Positions 19,370-27,660 of a DNA stretch of 46,388 nt are shown here, piece after piece; the first letter of the stretch is position 1, and every line of letters begins with the position of its first letter. A program made the translations under genes and the position numbers. The notes below the pieces were generated by a model. That model saw only the letters and a list, made by a program, of their open reading frames with translations. It ran no database searches and was not told where the DNA came from. Source of the DNA: Nitrosomonas sp. (GTDB lineage: Bacteria > Pseudomonadota > Gammaproteobacteria > Burkholderiales > Nitrosomonadaceae); NCBI GenBank assembly GCA_008015565.1, contig SSFV01000018.1:1-46388 (forward strand), given 5' to 3'.

Positions 19370-20458
19370 TTATAACAGCTTTGCAATTACGCGGATATCC
19401 TTTCCGATCATACGGAGGTCCTGAATCGCCAGTGTCTTCTTTTGTTGCAGATCGGTTAATTCCGGTAGTCTCAGCATCCCTTTTGCGTCGGTGCCAATCA
19501 AATGAGGCGCAAAATAAAAAATTATTTCATCAACCAACCCAGATTCTACTAGAGCTCCATTAAGGCTACACCCGGCTTCGACCAGAATCTCATTCATGCC
19601 CGAGTCAGCCAATAAAGTCATCATTTTTTTTAAATCTACCTTACCTTCAGAATCGCACAAGATAATGATCCGTATACCTAACTTCTCGAGCGCCTGTTTT
19701 TTCTTTTCATTCACATCATGGGTAGTAAAAACTAGAACTTCTTCTCCTTGCAGCAACAGAGCATTCAGCGGAATGTCTAACTGGCTATCGACAACAATTT
19801 TTTTGGGTTGACGCGATGTTTGTATAGAACGGACTGTTAATTGAGGGTTGTCAGCTTTGACTGTACCGATTCCTGTCAAGATAGCGCATGAACGCGCTCG
19901 CCACCGATGTCCGTCCCGGCGTGCAGCATCCTCCGTAATCCATTGGCTGATGCCGTTATTTAGAGCAGTCTTGCCATCAAGACTTGCTGCAATTTTTAAC
20001 CTAACCCATGGTTTCTTGTGGACCATGCGAGAAATAAAACCTGTATTGAGTGCATGCGCCTCCGCATTTAGAAGCCCTATTTGCACCGCAATACCAGCTT
20101 GTTGCAATAAAGCACAACCACGTCCGGATACAAGAGGATTGGGATCTTCCATCGCAATAATAGCTTTGGCGATACCTGCTTCGATCAGAGCATTAGCGCA
20201 AGGTGGTGTGCGCCCGTAATGACTGCAAGGCTCCAATGTTATATAGGCAATTGCGCCACGTGCTGCTTTTCCTGCTTCATTCAACGCAATAATTTCAGCG
20301 TGCGCTCGCCCGGCTCGTTCATGCCAGCCAGAGCCGACGATCTTGCCATTGTTGGCGATTACGCATCCGACGCGCGGGTTAGGTGTTGTGCTATAAAGAC
20401 CTTTCTCAGCTAAACGGAGTGCAAAAGCCATATGAGCATAATCGTTGGGGGAAAACAT
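19370..20458 (-). CDS. ribD: bifunctional riboflavin deaminase/reductase RibD
   Basis: 362-residue enzyme catalysing two successive steps of riboflavin synthesis: deamination and NADPH reduction of the pyrimidine intermediate. The N-terminal zinc deaminase domain carries HAE at 53-55 and PCSHYGRTPPC at 77-87. The C-terminal reductase domain (from about 150) has VRLKIAASLDGKTAL, DNPQLTVR and ILVEAGCSLNGALV. It is the last gene of a minus-strand glyA-nrdR-ribD set, a common betaproteobacterial arrangement. No ribE, ribBA or ribH genes and no FMN riboswitch are seen here. Confidence 0.95.
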   Translation of the reverse strand: MFSPNDYAHMAFALRLAEKGLYSTTPNPRVGCVIANNGKIVGSGWHERAGRAHAEIIALNEAGKAARGAIAYITLEPCSHYGRTPPCANALIEAGIAKAIIAMEDPNPLVSGRGCALLQQAGIAVQIGLLNAEAHALNTGFISRMVHKKPWVRLKIAASLDGKTALNNGISQWITEDAARRDGHRWRARSCAILTGIGTVKADNPQLTVRSIQTSRQPKKIVVDSQLDIPLNALLLQGEEVLVFTTHDVNEKKKQALEKLGIRIIILCDSEGKVDLKKMMTLLADSGMNEILVEAGCSLNGALVESGLVDEIIFYFAPHLIGTDAKGMLRLPELTDLQQKKTLAIQDLRMIGKDIRVIAKLL

Positions 20459-20513
20459 TTAGGCAATTATTTTGATTGTTAATCTGGCGGTATGAGTAAG
20501 TAATTGGATCCAA

Positions 20514-20972
20514 TCACTGCGGTGGTTTTTGCACTTCCCTTATTGCATTCCTAAAATCATCAACATCTTGGAAGCTTTTATAAACAGATGCGAATCGGAT
20601 ATAAGCTACTTGATCAAGCTTATACAATTCTTGCATGACACTTTCGCCAATGCTTCGCGATGAAACTTCCCGCTCTCCCATACTTAAAAGCTTTTGCACT
20701 ATGCGATCAATTGCTGCGTCGACATAACTTGTGGGAACGGGGCGTTTATGGAGTGCACGTTTGAATCCTGTCAATAGCTTATTGCGATCGAACTCAGTTC
20801 GGCTGCCATCATGCTTCACTACTTGAGGCAAGCGTAGCTCAACTGTCTCATATGTCGTGAAGCGCTTATCGCAACTTGGACATCGGCGGCGCCGGCGAAT
20901 TTTGTGTCCATCCTCGCTAACACGTGAATCGATCACACTGGTATCATCGGCATTGCAAAAAGGACATTTCAT
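20514..20972 (-). CDS. nrdR: transcriptional repressor NrdR
   Basis: 152-residue repressor of ribonucleotide reductase genes that senses ATP/dATP. The zinc ribbon is formed by Cys3, Cys6, Cys31 and Cys34 (MKCPFC and RRCPSC), with the DNA-binding RRRRRC stretch between them. The ATP-cone domain follows ([20 protein letters not shown], then [28 protein letters not shown]). I chose the ATG at 20972 because it gives the invariant MKCPFC start; a TTG at 20993 would add seven residues. It lies between glyA and ribD, and a strong hairpin sits just upstream. Confidence 0.95.
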   Translation of the reverse strand: MKCPFCNADDTSVIDSRVSEDGHKIRRRRRCPSCDKRFTTYETVELRLPQVVKHDGSRTEFDRNKLLTGFKRALHKRPVPTSYVDAAIDRIVQKLLSMGEREVSSRSIGESVMQELYKLDQVAYIRFASVYKSFQDVDDFRNAIREVQKPPQ

Positions 20973-20991
20973 AGCTTTAGCCAATATTAAC

Positions 20992-21031
20992 AAGCTGAAC
21001 TGATAAAACTAATGGTATATCAATTCAGCTT
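20992..21031 (-). terminator. long inverted repeat between glyA and nrdR
   Basis: AAGCTGAA (20992-20999) pairs with TTCAGCTT (21024-21031). After one mismatch TGATA (21001-21005) pairs with TATCA (21018-21022), leaving a 12-base loop. The hairpin begins nine bases after the glyA stop and ends about 20 bases before the nrdR ATG on the minus strand. There is no T tract, so it is either a weak terminator/attenuator or an mRNA-stabilising or processing structure. Confidence 0.5.
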
Positions 21032-21039
21032 AATAAGAT

Positions 21040-22287
21040 TCATCCATATACTGGAAACTTTGCGCATAATCGCTTTGCTTCGGTGGCTACCTGTGAAAGA
21101 ACCGTTGCATCTTCCGGCGCAGCCAGTACATCAGCAATTAAATTGGCCAATTGCTCAGCTTCCAATTCTTTAAAACCTCTTGTGGTAATAGCTGGCGAAC
21201 CCACTCTAATGCCACTGGTTACAAAAGGTTTCTGCGGATCATTAGGAATAGCGTTTTTATTAACCGTAATATGTGCACGTTCGAGCGATTCTTCAGCCTG
21301 CTTACCAGTCAGATTCATTGCGCGCAGATCGACCAGAAACATATGACAGTCTGTCTGCCCTGACACAATCCGTAGACCTCGATTAATAAGGACTTTTGCC
21401 ATAACACGGGCATTTTCGATTACTTGCTCTTGGTAATCTTTAAATTCCTTACTGGCTGCTTCCTTAAACGCAACAGCCTTCGCTGCAATCACATGCATTA
21501 ACGGACCGCCTTGAGTTTGCGGGAAAATAGCAGAATTTAATGCCTTTTCGTGCTCGGGTTTTGCCATGATAATTCCACCGCGTGGACCGCGAAGCGTTTT
21601 ATGCGTCGTACTTGTGACAAAATCAGCAATTCCTACTGGGTTTGGATAAAAACCGGCGGCTACCAAGCCAGCATAGTGCGCCATGTCGACAAACAAATAC
21701 GCGCCAACCGCATCTGCAATCTTACGAAAGCGCTTCCAATCAATAATTCTTGCATAGGACGAAGCACCCGCAACAATCATCTTTGGCTTGTGCTCATGGG
21801 CTAATCGTTCCACCTCGTCATAGTCGAGTATCTCGGTTTCAGGATGCAAGCCATAAGAAATTGAATTAAAAATTTTGCCGCTCATATTTACGCTTGAACC
21901 ATGCGTTAAATGACCGCCATGAGCTAGAGACATGCCTAATAAGGTATCGCCTGGCTTCAATGCAGAGAGATAAACTGCAGCATTAGCTTGAGATCCCGAA
22001 TGTGGTTGAACATTGACGTATTCTGCGTCAAATAATTTTTTTAACCGGTCAATCGCTAATTGCTCCACTTGATCGGCGTACATACAGCCACCGTAATAGC
22101 GTTTGGCTGGATAGCCTTCGGCGTATTTGTTCGTTAAGACAGAGCCTTGTGCTTGCATCACGGCAGGGCTTGCGTAATTTTCCGATGCAATCAGCTCAAT
22201 GTACTCTTCCTGGCGTTTTTCCTCGCCTTTAATAGCTTGCCATACCTCTGGGTCGAGATTTTCTATAGTGTGTTTCTGCGAAAACAT
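21040..22287 (-). CDS. glyA: serine hydroxymethyltransferase
   Basis: 415-residue PLP enzyme interconverting serine and glycine with transfer of a one-carbon unit to tetrahydrofolate. The PLP lysine is Lys230 in [14 protein letters not shown]. Other family motifs are [52 protein letters not shown] and [13 protein letters not shown] clear AAGGAAT ribosome site precedes the ATG. It leads the glyA-nrdR-ribD group. Length is normal. Confidence 0.97.
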   Translation of the reverse strand: MFSQKHTIENLDPEVWQAIKGEEKRQEEYIELIASENYASPAVMQAQGSVLTNKYAEGYPAKRYYGGCMYADQVEQLAIDRLKKLFDAEYVNVQPHSGSQANAAVYLSALKPGDTLLGMSLAHGGHLTHGSSVNMSGKIFNSISYGLHPETEILDYDEVERLAHEHKPKMIVAGASSYARIIDWKRFRKIADAVGAYLFVDMAHYAGLVAAGFYPNPVGIADFVTSTTHKTLRGPRGGIIMAKPEHEKALNSAIFPQTQGGPLMHVIAAKAVAFKEAASKEFKDYQEQVIENARVMAKVLINRGLRIVSGQTDCHMFLVDLRAMNLTGKQAEESLERAHITVNKNAIPNDPQKPFVTSGIRVGSPAITTRGFKELEAEQLANLIADVLAAPEDATVLSQVATEAKRLCAKFPVYG

Positions 22288-22571
22288 GGTGATACTATTC
22301 CTTTGAAATTTTTGAAATTAACAAAATACGTATATTACCATCGCCTATTTAAACACAGGTAGTTGATCACCAGACAAATACTAAAAATAAAAAGCCTAGT
22401 TCTTTTCGGATCTGTAGATAAATATAGATAAGTATTTAATAAAGCTGAGCATCTTAGAAATCGGGGGTGCGCCATCAACAAATCGAGCGTGCTATGTCTC
22501 AATTTATGCTTAGTGATGTTTTGGCTGCAGTTGAAAAAGATTTTGTTATAAGAGGCTGTTCATAACAAGCG
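22288..22571. other. intergenic region with no clear gene
   Basis: Contains the glyA leader on its left. A short plus-strand open stretch (about 22461-22559, GVRHQQIERAMSQFMLSDVL) reads like a coding remnant but matches nothing I can name; its relation to the adjacent transposase remnant is unclear. No RNA gene or strong terminator seen. Confidence 0.4.
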
Positions 22572-22999
22572 CAATTTATGGCTGACTGCAGAAGGAGGCA
22601 ATATTGAATGAGTGCCGGTTGTTTATTTAATTTGAAATCACTTAGCGGAAAAATCCATCGACTGTTTTGCAGTGCCAGATTTGATTGCTACGTTACCTGC
22701 TGGAGAAATGATTGCGGCAGACAAAGACAATGAACACGAACACGTACGGGAAAAGATATTAAAAAGGGAAGCTGGAGCTATGGTACCGGTAACTATAACT
22801 TTTTTTAAGAGCGTCATCATAATGGAGTTTGTTTTGGATATAGGTTTCTGGCCGGGAGAGTCTTTGACCGGCTACTAAACGGTATCAAACAGTAGCAGCC
22901 CGATGCGATAGACTGAGAACAAATTATGCAAGCATGATTAGCATGACATGTAGATATTTGTAGTTATGGCTACCTATGTGGAATGAAAACAGATTCTAG
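22572..22999 (+). mobile_element. degenerate IS5-family transposase remnant
   Basis: Plus-strand translation in shifting frames recovers the C-terminal half of an IS5-type DDE transposase. LWLTAEGGNIE and the region before PDLIATLPAGEMIAADKD correspond to the usual 'LPxGxxLxADKxYDS' block, followed by HVREKILKREAGAMVPV. A second frame gives FGYRFLAGRVFDRL (the 'YrxRhlvERxFxRLK' block), and a third gives KRYQTVAARCDRLRTNYASM, ending LWLPMWNENRF and a stop at about 22999. At least two frameshifts and several stops separate these. The N-terminal half is missing and no terminal inverted repeats were found, so the element is dead. Confidence 0.7.
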
Positions 23000-23031
23000 A
23001 TCAGCAAATTTGTAAATTTTACTGTGAAAGA

Positions 23032-23062
23032 TTGGTTTTATTGTTGAATACCAGTCTATAAT
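23032..23062 (+). promoter_or_regulatory. candidate sigma-70 promoter for coq7
   Basis: A perfect TATAAT (23057-23062) lies 24 bases before the coq7 ATG, with TTGGTT at 23032-23037 as a possible -35 box at a 19-base spacing, slightly long. It sits directly after the transposase remnant. Confidence 0.4.
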
Positions 23063-23086
23063 GAAAAAAACACTCTTCTATCATTG

Positions 23087-23719
23087 ATGATTATGATTAA
23101 TATCGATAAGTTTATTATTGGGTTTGATAGTGGTCTTCGCACTTTGCTTGCACCGGCTCAAACTGTGAGATCGGTGCCGGGTAAGGGATTGCCGGAGGCT
23201 GATCTTACTGATGGAGAAAAGCGATTGTCCTGTGCATTGATGCGTGTAAACCATGTGGGAGAAGTTTGTGCACAGGCCTTGTACCAAGGTCAGTGGATAA
23301 CTGCACGTAATAGAACAGTACAGCAAGCTCTTATGCAAGCCGCGCGTGAGGAAACAGAGCATTTGGCCTGGACGGAACGTCGTATCGAGGAACTTGGGGG
23401 GCGTAAAAGTTTACTGAATCCTTTTTGGTATGGTGGCTCTTTTGCTCTGGGCGTTGTGGCAGGAGTGCTGGGCGATAAATGGAATTTAGGTTTTCTGGCT
23501 GAAACAGAGCATCAAGTAGAAGCCCATTTGGCTGGCCATCTTCAGCGGCTGCCAAGTAAGGATGAGAAAAGCCGGGCAATTGTTGAACAAATGAAGAGCG
23601 ACGAGGTAACGCATGCAACTATGGCGGTATCCTATGGCGGTGCAGAGTTACCCTTGCCTATAAAGTTTGCTATGAAGATCGGGTCAAAAATTATGACCCA
23701 AACAGCTTACTGGGTTTGA
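23087..23719 (+). CDS. coq7: demethoxyubiquinone hydroxylase Coq7
   Basis: 210-residue di-iron monooxygenase catalysing the last ring hydroxylation in ubiquinone biosynthesis, replacing the flavin enzyme UbiF of E. coli. The four-helix ferritin-like core shows the iron ligands: [12 protein letters not shown] (Glu), REETEHLAW (Glu and His), [10 protein letters not shown] (Glu) and [12 protein letters not shown] (Glu and His). [18 protein letters not shown] is the hydrophobic membrane-association segment. The start is ambiguous among TTG 23084, ATG 23087 and ATG 23093. It probably has its own promoter and lies upstream of the yqgE-pyr operon. Confidence 0.93.
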   Translation: MIMINIDKFIIGFDSGLRTLLAPAQTVRSVPGKGLPEADLTDGEKRLSCALMRVNHVGEVCAQALYQGQWITARNRTVQQALMQAAREETEHLAWTERRIEELGGRKSLLNPFWYGGSFALGVVAGVLGDKWNLGFLAETEHQVEAHLAGHLQRLPSKDEKSRAIVEQMKSDEVTHATMAVSYGGAELPLPIKFAMKIGSKIMTQTAYWV

Positions 23720-23797
23720 TTTGTTGAGAGTTAAGTATCTGAGCTGTGTATGCTTTGTATGAGAAATCAGATCAATATTGCTATGGGTAAATAGAAT

Positions 23798-24367
23798 ATG
23801 GTGATGAAACATATTAACTTGACACATCATTTTCTAATTGCTATGCCATCATTGGCAGATTCTGTTTTTTCAAAAACATTGACATACATTTGCGAACACA
23901 ACGAACAGGGCGCAATTGGTATTGTCATCAATCGTCCAACTGATCTGACTTTGGCCGGCCTGTTAAAACAATTGGGTATTCCGCAAACTGATTATATGAT
24001 CGAAACTACCCCTGTGTTCTTTGGCGGTCCAGTACAAATGGATTGTGGATTCGTATTGCATCATCCTGTCGGCCAGTGGCAATCAACACTGGCTGTAAAC
24101 CAAGAATTGGGATTAACAACATCCCTAGATATTTTAAAAGCTATCGCAAATGCAGAGGGGCCGGAGCAAGTTTTGATTGCTCTTGGTTATGCTGGCTGGG
24201 CAGCTGGGCAAATTGAACATGAAATAGCTCAGAATGCATGGCTAACAGTGCCTGCATCGTCAGATGTGATTTTCAATTTGCCTTTGGAAGAAAGGCTTTC
24301 TGCGGCTATGCAATTGCTTGGCATTAATGATGCTACAAATTTATCCAATGAAATTGGACATGCTTAG
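23798..24367 (+). CDS. yqgE: YqgE/AlgH family protein (UPF0301)
   Basis: 189-residue cytoplasmic protein of the YqgE/AlgH family, conserved but of uncertain biochemical role. Signatures: [58 protein letters not shown] and [24 protein letters not shown]. The start is 23798 or the in-frame ATG at 23804. ruvX begins 12 bases later. The order yqgE-ruvX-pyrR-pyrB-pyrC' is common in betaproteobacteria and suggests one transcript. Confidence 0.92.
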   Translation: MVMKHINLTHHFLIAMPSLADSVFSKTLTYICEHNEQGAIGIVINRPTDLTLAGLLKQLGIPQTDYMIETTPVFFGGPVQMDCGFVLHHPVGQWQSTLAVNQELGLTTSLDILKAIANAEGPEQVLIALGYAGWAAGQIEHEIAQNAWLTVPASSDVIFNLPLEERLSAAMQLLGINDATNLSNEIGHA

Positions 24368-24379
24368 CTACGTTTGTGA

Positions 24380-24865
24380 ATGACAGATAATTTATTTGAT
24401 GTATGCTCAGCAGATCAATTACAGGAACAATTGCCTGAAGGAACCGTATTAGCCTTTGATTTCGGTAAGAAGCGCATTGGTGTGGCGATGGGCAATACCA
24501 TGTTAAGGAATGCGCGCCCACTTGTGACAATTGATAATGAAGTGACCATGCGTTGTTTTATGGCAATCGCCGAATTAATTGCGACGTGGCAGCCGGTCTT
24601 ATTTGTTGTAGGGTTGCCATTACATAGGGATGGGACAGCGCATGAGTTGACAAGATTGAGTCATCGTTTTGCGCGGCGTTTGGCGGTACGATTTAACATC
24701 AAGGTAATACTGAAAGATGAGCGATATACCAGTGAAACTGCAAGTGTGATGCTGCGCGAATTGGGAGTTACTGGAAGGAAACAAAAAGATTTCTTGGATC
24801 AGATGGCTGCGCAACAAATTCTGCAATCTTTTTTTGATGAGCAATATGCAATTACCAGACGCTGA
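24380..24865 (+). CDS. ruvX: RuvX/YqgF family RNase H-like nuclease
   Basis: 161-residue RNase H-fold protein of the YqgF family, linked to 16S rRNA 5'-end maturation and proposed as a Holliday-junction resolvase. Catalytic acidic motifs are LAFDFGKKRIGVAMG (Asp of strand 1), VVGLPLHRDGT, LKDERYTSETA (Glu) and KDFLDQMAAQQILQSFF (Asp). The N-terminus is about 20 residues longer than in E. coli YqgF. Its 3' end overlaps pyrR by 29 bases, suggesting translational coupling. Confidence 0.92.
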   Translation: MTDNLFDVCSADQLQEQLPEGTVLAFDFGKKRIGVAMGNTMLRNARPLVTIDNEVTMRCFMAIAELIATWQPVLFVVGLPLHRDGTAHELTRLSHRFARRLAVRFNIKVILKDERYTSETASVMLRELGVTGRKQKDFLDQMAAQQILQSFFDEQYAITRR

Positions 24866-25352
24866 GGTTTTATATAAGGATCTCGAAAAAAAAATACGGG
24901 TTGACTGTGATAAGGATACTGCGCTAATCGGTATTCATACCGGTGGCGCATGGCTTGCGGAACGCTTGCATCATGCGTTAGAAATAACGCAACCGCTGGG
25001 TACGCTGGATGTATCGTTTTATCGTGATGATTTCGATAAAGTCGGTTTGCATTCAGAGGTTAAACGTTCAGCTATCCCATTTGAAGTTGAAGGAGCACGC
25101 ATTATTCTAGTTGATGATGTGCTCAATACCGGTCGCACAGTTCGTGCGGCAATCAATGAATTGTTCGATTATGGCCGTCCTGCCAGAATTAGTTTGGCTG
25201 CATTGGTTGACCGAGGTGGCAGAGAGTTACCTATCGCTGCAAAATATACGGGGATAGAGCTTATTTTGCCGGCGGATAAAATGTTGGTTCTGAAACGTGC
25301 GAATAGCGGCAAGTTAAGTTTAGTGTTGCATGAAAAGAATATGCCGGAATGA
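24837..25352 (+). CDS. pyrR: PyrR-type phosphoribosyltransferase (pyr regulator/UPRTase)
   Basis: 171-residue type I phosphoribosyltransferase of the PyrR family. The PRPP-binding motif is [20 protein letters not shown], and [10 protein letters not shown] with the basic loop [12 protein letters not shown] before it matches PyrR. In Bacillus PyrR binds pyr mRNA to attenuate the operon; no attenuator-like terminator is apparent upstream here, so it may act mainly as a uracil phosphoribosyltransferase or at another site. Start at ATG 24837 or 24846, inside the ruvX tail. The stop overlaps the pyrB ATG as ATGA. Confidence 0.9.
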   Translation: MSNMQLPDAEVLYKDLEKKIRVDCDKDTALIGIHTGGAWLAERLHHALEITQPLGTLDVSFYRDDFDKVGLHSEVKRSAIPFEVEGARIILVDDVLNTGRTVRAAINELFDYGRPARISLAALVDRGGRELPIAAKYTGIELILPADKMLVLKRANSGKLSLVLHEKNMPE

Positions 25353-26302
25353 TAAATAAGAATCCACAGCTTGACGAGAATGGCATTTTACAGCACTTGC
25401 TGACAACTGAGGGGTTACCCGCATCCTTACTGTTACGCATACTTGATACCGCTGAATCATTCGTCGGTGTCACAGAACGCGATGTTAAGAAAATTCCATT
25501 ATTACGCGGGAAGTCGATTTTTAATCTTTTTTTCGAACCCAGCACACGAACTCGAACAACTTTTGAAATTGCCGCTAAGCGATTGTCGGCGGACGTCATC
25601 AATCTTAATATCGCTGTCTCTGCACAATCCAAAGGGGAGAGATTACTGGATACGGTCAATAATCTCTCTGCGATGAATGCCGATATGTTTGTTGTAAGAC
25701 ATTCGCAAAGTGGTGCGGCACATCTAATAGCGAATCATGTTCGCTCCGATATTCACGTGATAAATGCTGGGGATGGCAGTCATGCGCACCCGACTCAAGC
25801 ATTGCTGGATATGTTCACGATCCGGCATTACAAGAAAGATTTTCGTAACTTAAGCGTAGCAATTATTGGAGACATTTTACATTCCAGGGTTGCGCGCTCA
25901 CAAATACATGCATTGAGTACTCTCGGCGTGCCTGAGGTACGTGTTATTGCACCCAAAACCTTATTGCCAAAAATGGTGGAACGCTTGGGGGTACATGTAT
26001 ACCACGATATGGCAAAAGGATTGAAAAATATCGATGTGCTGATGATGTTGCGTTTGCAAAATGAACGCATGCAGGGTGCAAATTTGCCTAGCCCAGAAGA
26101 ATATTTTAAATATTATGGACTTACTCCTGAAAAATTGTCGCTTGCGCGGCGCAATGCGATTGTCATGCATCCGGGTCCTATGAATCGCGGTGTGGAAATT
26201 GATTCCTCTGTTGCCGATGGCAAACAGTCGGTGATTTTGCCACAAGTGACTTTTGGGATAGCTGTGCGTATGGCTGTGATGTCTATTCTTGCAGGCAACT
26301 GA
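25349..26302 (+). CDS. pyrB: aspartate carbamoyltransferase catalytic subunit
   Basis: 317-residue enzyme forming carbamoyl aspartate, the committed step of pyrimidine synthesis. The carbamoyl-phosphate motif [28 protein letters not shown] (catalytic loop), [16 protein letters not shown], and the aspartate-binding [10 protein letters not shown] and [10 protein letters not shown] are intact. No PyrI regulatory subunit is present. Instead the next gene encodes a dihydroorotase-like protein lacking zinc ligands, the arrangement of Pseudomonas-type class A ATCases. The ATG overlaps the pyrR stop. Confidence 0.96.
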   Translation: MINKNPQLDENGILQHLLTTEGLPASLLLRILDTAESFVGVTERDVKKIPLLRGKSIFNLFFEPSTRTRTTFEIAAKRLSADVINLNIAVSAQSKGERLLDTVNNLSAMNADMFVVRHSQSGAAHLIANHVRSDIHVINAGDGSHAHPTQALLDMFTIRHYKKDFRNLSVAIIGDILHSRVARSQIHALSTLGVPEVRVIAPKTLLPKMVERLGVHVYHDMAKGLKNIDVLMMLRLQNERMQGANLPSPEEYFKYYGLTPEKLSLARRNAIVMHPGPMNRGVEIDSSVADGKQSVILPQVTFGIAVRMAVMSILAGN

Positions 26303-26317
26303 ACGAAGGATTTCAGT

Positions 26318-27592
26318 ATGAAGATTCACATTAAAAATGGGCGGCTGATCGATGCAAAACATGGAATAGATGCTATCCAGGATATATTTATTGCAAAAGG
26401 TAAAATTGTTGCGATTGGCACTGTACCTGACGATTTTCAAGCTAGCCGGATTATTGATGCGGATTCATTGATTGTGTGTGCGGGATTGGTTGACTTATCT
26501 GTGCGTTTGCGTGAACCGGGATTTGAGTATAAGGCCACACTGGAATCAGAAATGGATGCCGTTGTTGCTGGAGGCGTAACCAGTATTGCATGCCCTCCTG
26601 ATACGGATCCCCCTCTTGACGAACCAGGTCTGGTTGAAATGCTGAAATATCGTGCCAAAAACCTTAATTTGGCTCATGTTTACCCAATTGGTGCGCTTAC
26701 TCAAGGGTTGAAAGGGGAGCGTTTGACAGAAATGGCTGAATTGAATGATGCCGGGTGTGTTGTATTTGGTCAGCCTGATGGTTTGCTGACCAATTTGCGA
26801 GTGTTAATACAAGCGATGCGATACGCATCTACATTTGGTTTTAGTGTTTGGTTACGGCCTCAAGAAATCAGCTTGACCAGTGACGGCGTGGCACATGATG
26901 GGGAAGTGGCTACCAGGCTGGGCTTGCCGGTAGTGCCAGTATGCGCGGAAACAGTGGCTTTATCGAATATTATTTTATTGGCTAAAGAAACGGGTGTTAG
27001 AGTGCATCTGTGCCGGATTTCAAGTGCAGAGGGAGTAGCAATGATTCGCGCTGCCAAAAAGCAGGGGATAGCGATTACATGCGATGTATCCGTTAATCAC
27101 CTGCATTTATCAGATATGGATATTGGTTTTTTTGATTCCAATTGCCATCTTATGCCGCCATTGCGGGGTTCCAGTGACCGCGATGCATTACGCAATAGTT
27201 TCCAGGATGGAACGATCGACGCAATTTGTTCAGATCATACCCCGGTTGACGAGGATGCTAAGTTATTGCCTTTCGGTCAATCTGAAGTTGGTGCGACAGG
27301 AGTCGAGTTATTGTTGCCATTAACATTAAAATGGGGAATGGAAATGCGATTGCCGTTATTGAAGGTTTTGGCAAAGGTTACATCAAGACCGGCAGAGATA
27401 CTGGGGATCGATGCGGGTCATTTATCGGTGGGCAGTGTGGCGGATATTTGCATTTTTGATCCAGAATGTTACTGGAAGGTGACGCCGTCAACCATTCTCA
27501 GTCAAGGTAAAAATACCCCTTTTTTAGGAATGGAACTGCCCGGTAAGGTTAAATATACACTCGTGAATGGCCACGTTATTTATGAGCATTGA
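26318..27592 (+). CDS. pyrC: inactive dihydroorotase-like subunit (PyrC')
   Basis: 424-residue amidohydrolase-fold protein homologous to class I dihydroorotase, but with metal ligands missing. The usual HxH of the first strand (DxHVHLREPG) reads Ser61-Val-Arg63 (GLVDLSVRLREPG), and the usual histidine of HICHVST is replaced (VHLCRISSAEG). DHTPVD near the C-terminus is retained. This matches the non-catalytic pDHO (PyrC'/PyrX) that in Pseudomonas forms a dodecamer with PyrB and is needed for ATCase assembly. It begins 15 bases after pyrB. A separate active dihydroorotase must be encoded elsewhere. The symbol is approximate. Confidence 0.88.
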   Translation: MKIHIKNGRLIDAKHGIDAIQDIFIAKGKIVAIGTVPDDFQASRIIDADSLIVCAGLVDLSVRLREPGFEYKATLESEMDAVVAGGVTSIACPPDTDPPLDEPGLVEMLKYRAKNLNLAHVYPIGALTQGLKGERLTEMAELNDAGCVVFGQPDGLLTNLRVLIQAMRYASTFGFSVWLRPQEISLTSDGVAHDGEVATRLGLPVVPVCAETVALSNIILLAKETGVRVHLCRISSAEGVAMIRAAKKQGIAITCDVSVNHLHLSDMDIGFFDSNCHLMPPLRGSSDRDALRNSFQDGTIDAICSDHTPVDEDAKLLPFGQSEVGATGVELLLPLTLKWGMEMRLPLLKVLAKVTSRPAEILGIDAGHLSVGSVADICIFDPECYWKVTPSTILSQGKNTPFLGMELPGKVKYTLVNGHVIYEH

Positions 27593-27660
27593 GTTTTTCT
27601 GTGTATTTTAATAAGGTAAATTAAGACGCAGAACTGTTTTTATTAATCATAGAGAGCAAC

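Noticed and set aside
22672..22878. 68-residue open frame as an independent gene
   Set aside because: Its sequence is the middle of the IS5-type transposase remnant, with flanking pieces in other frames.
24700..24836. PyrR-binding attenuator upstream of pyrR
   Set aside because: The region is ruvX coding sequence and shows no terminator/antiterminator pair.
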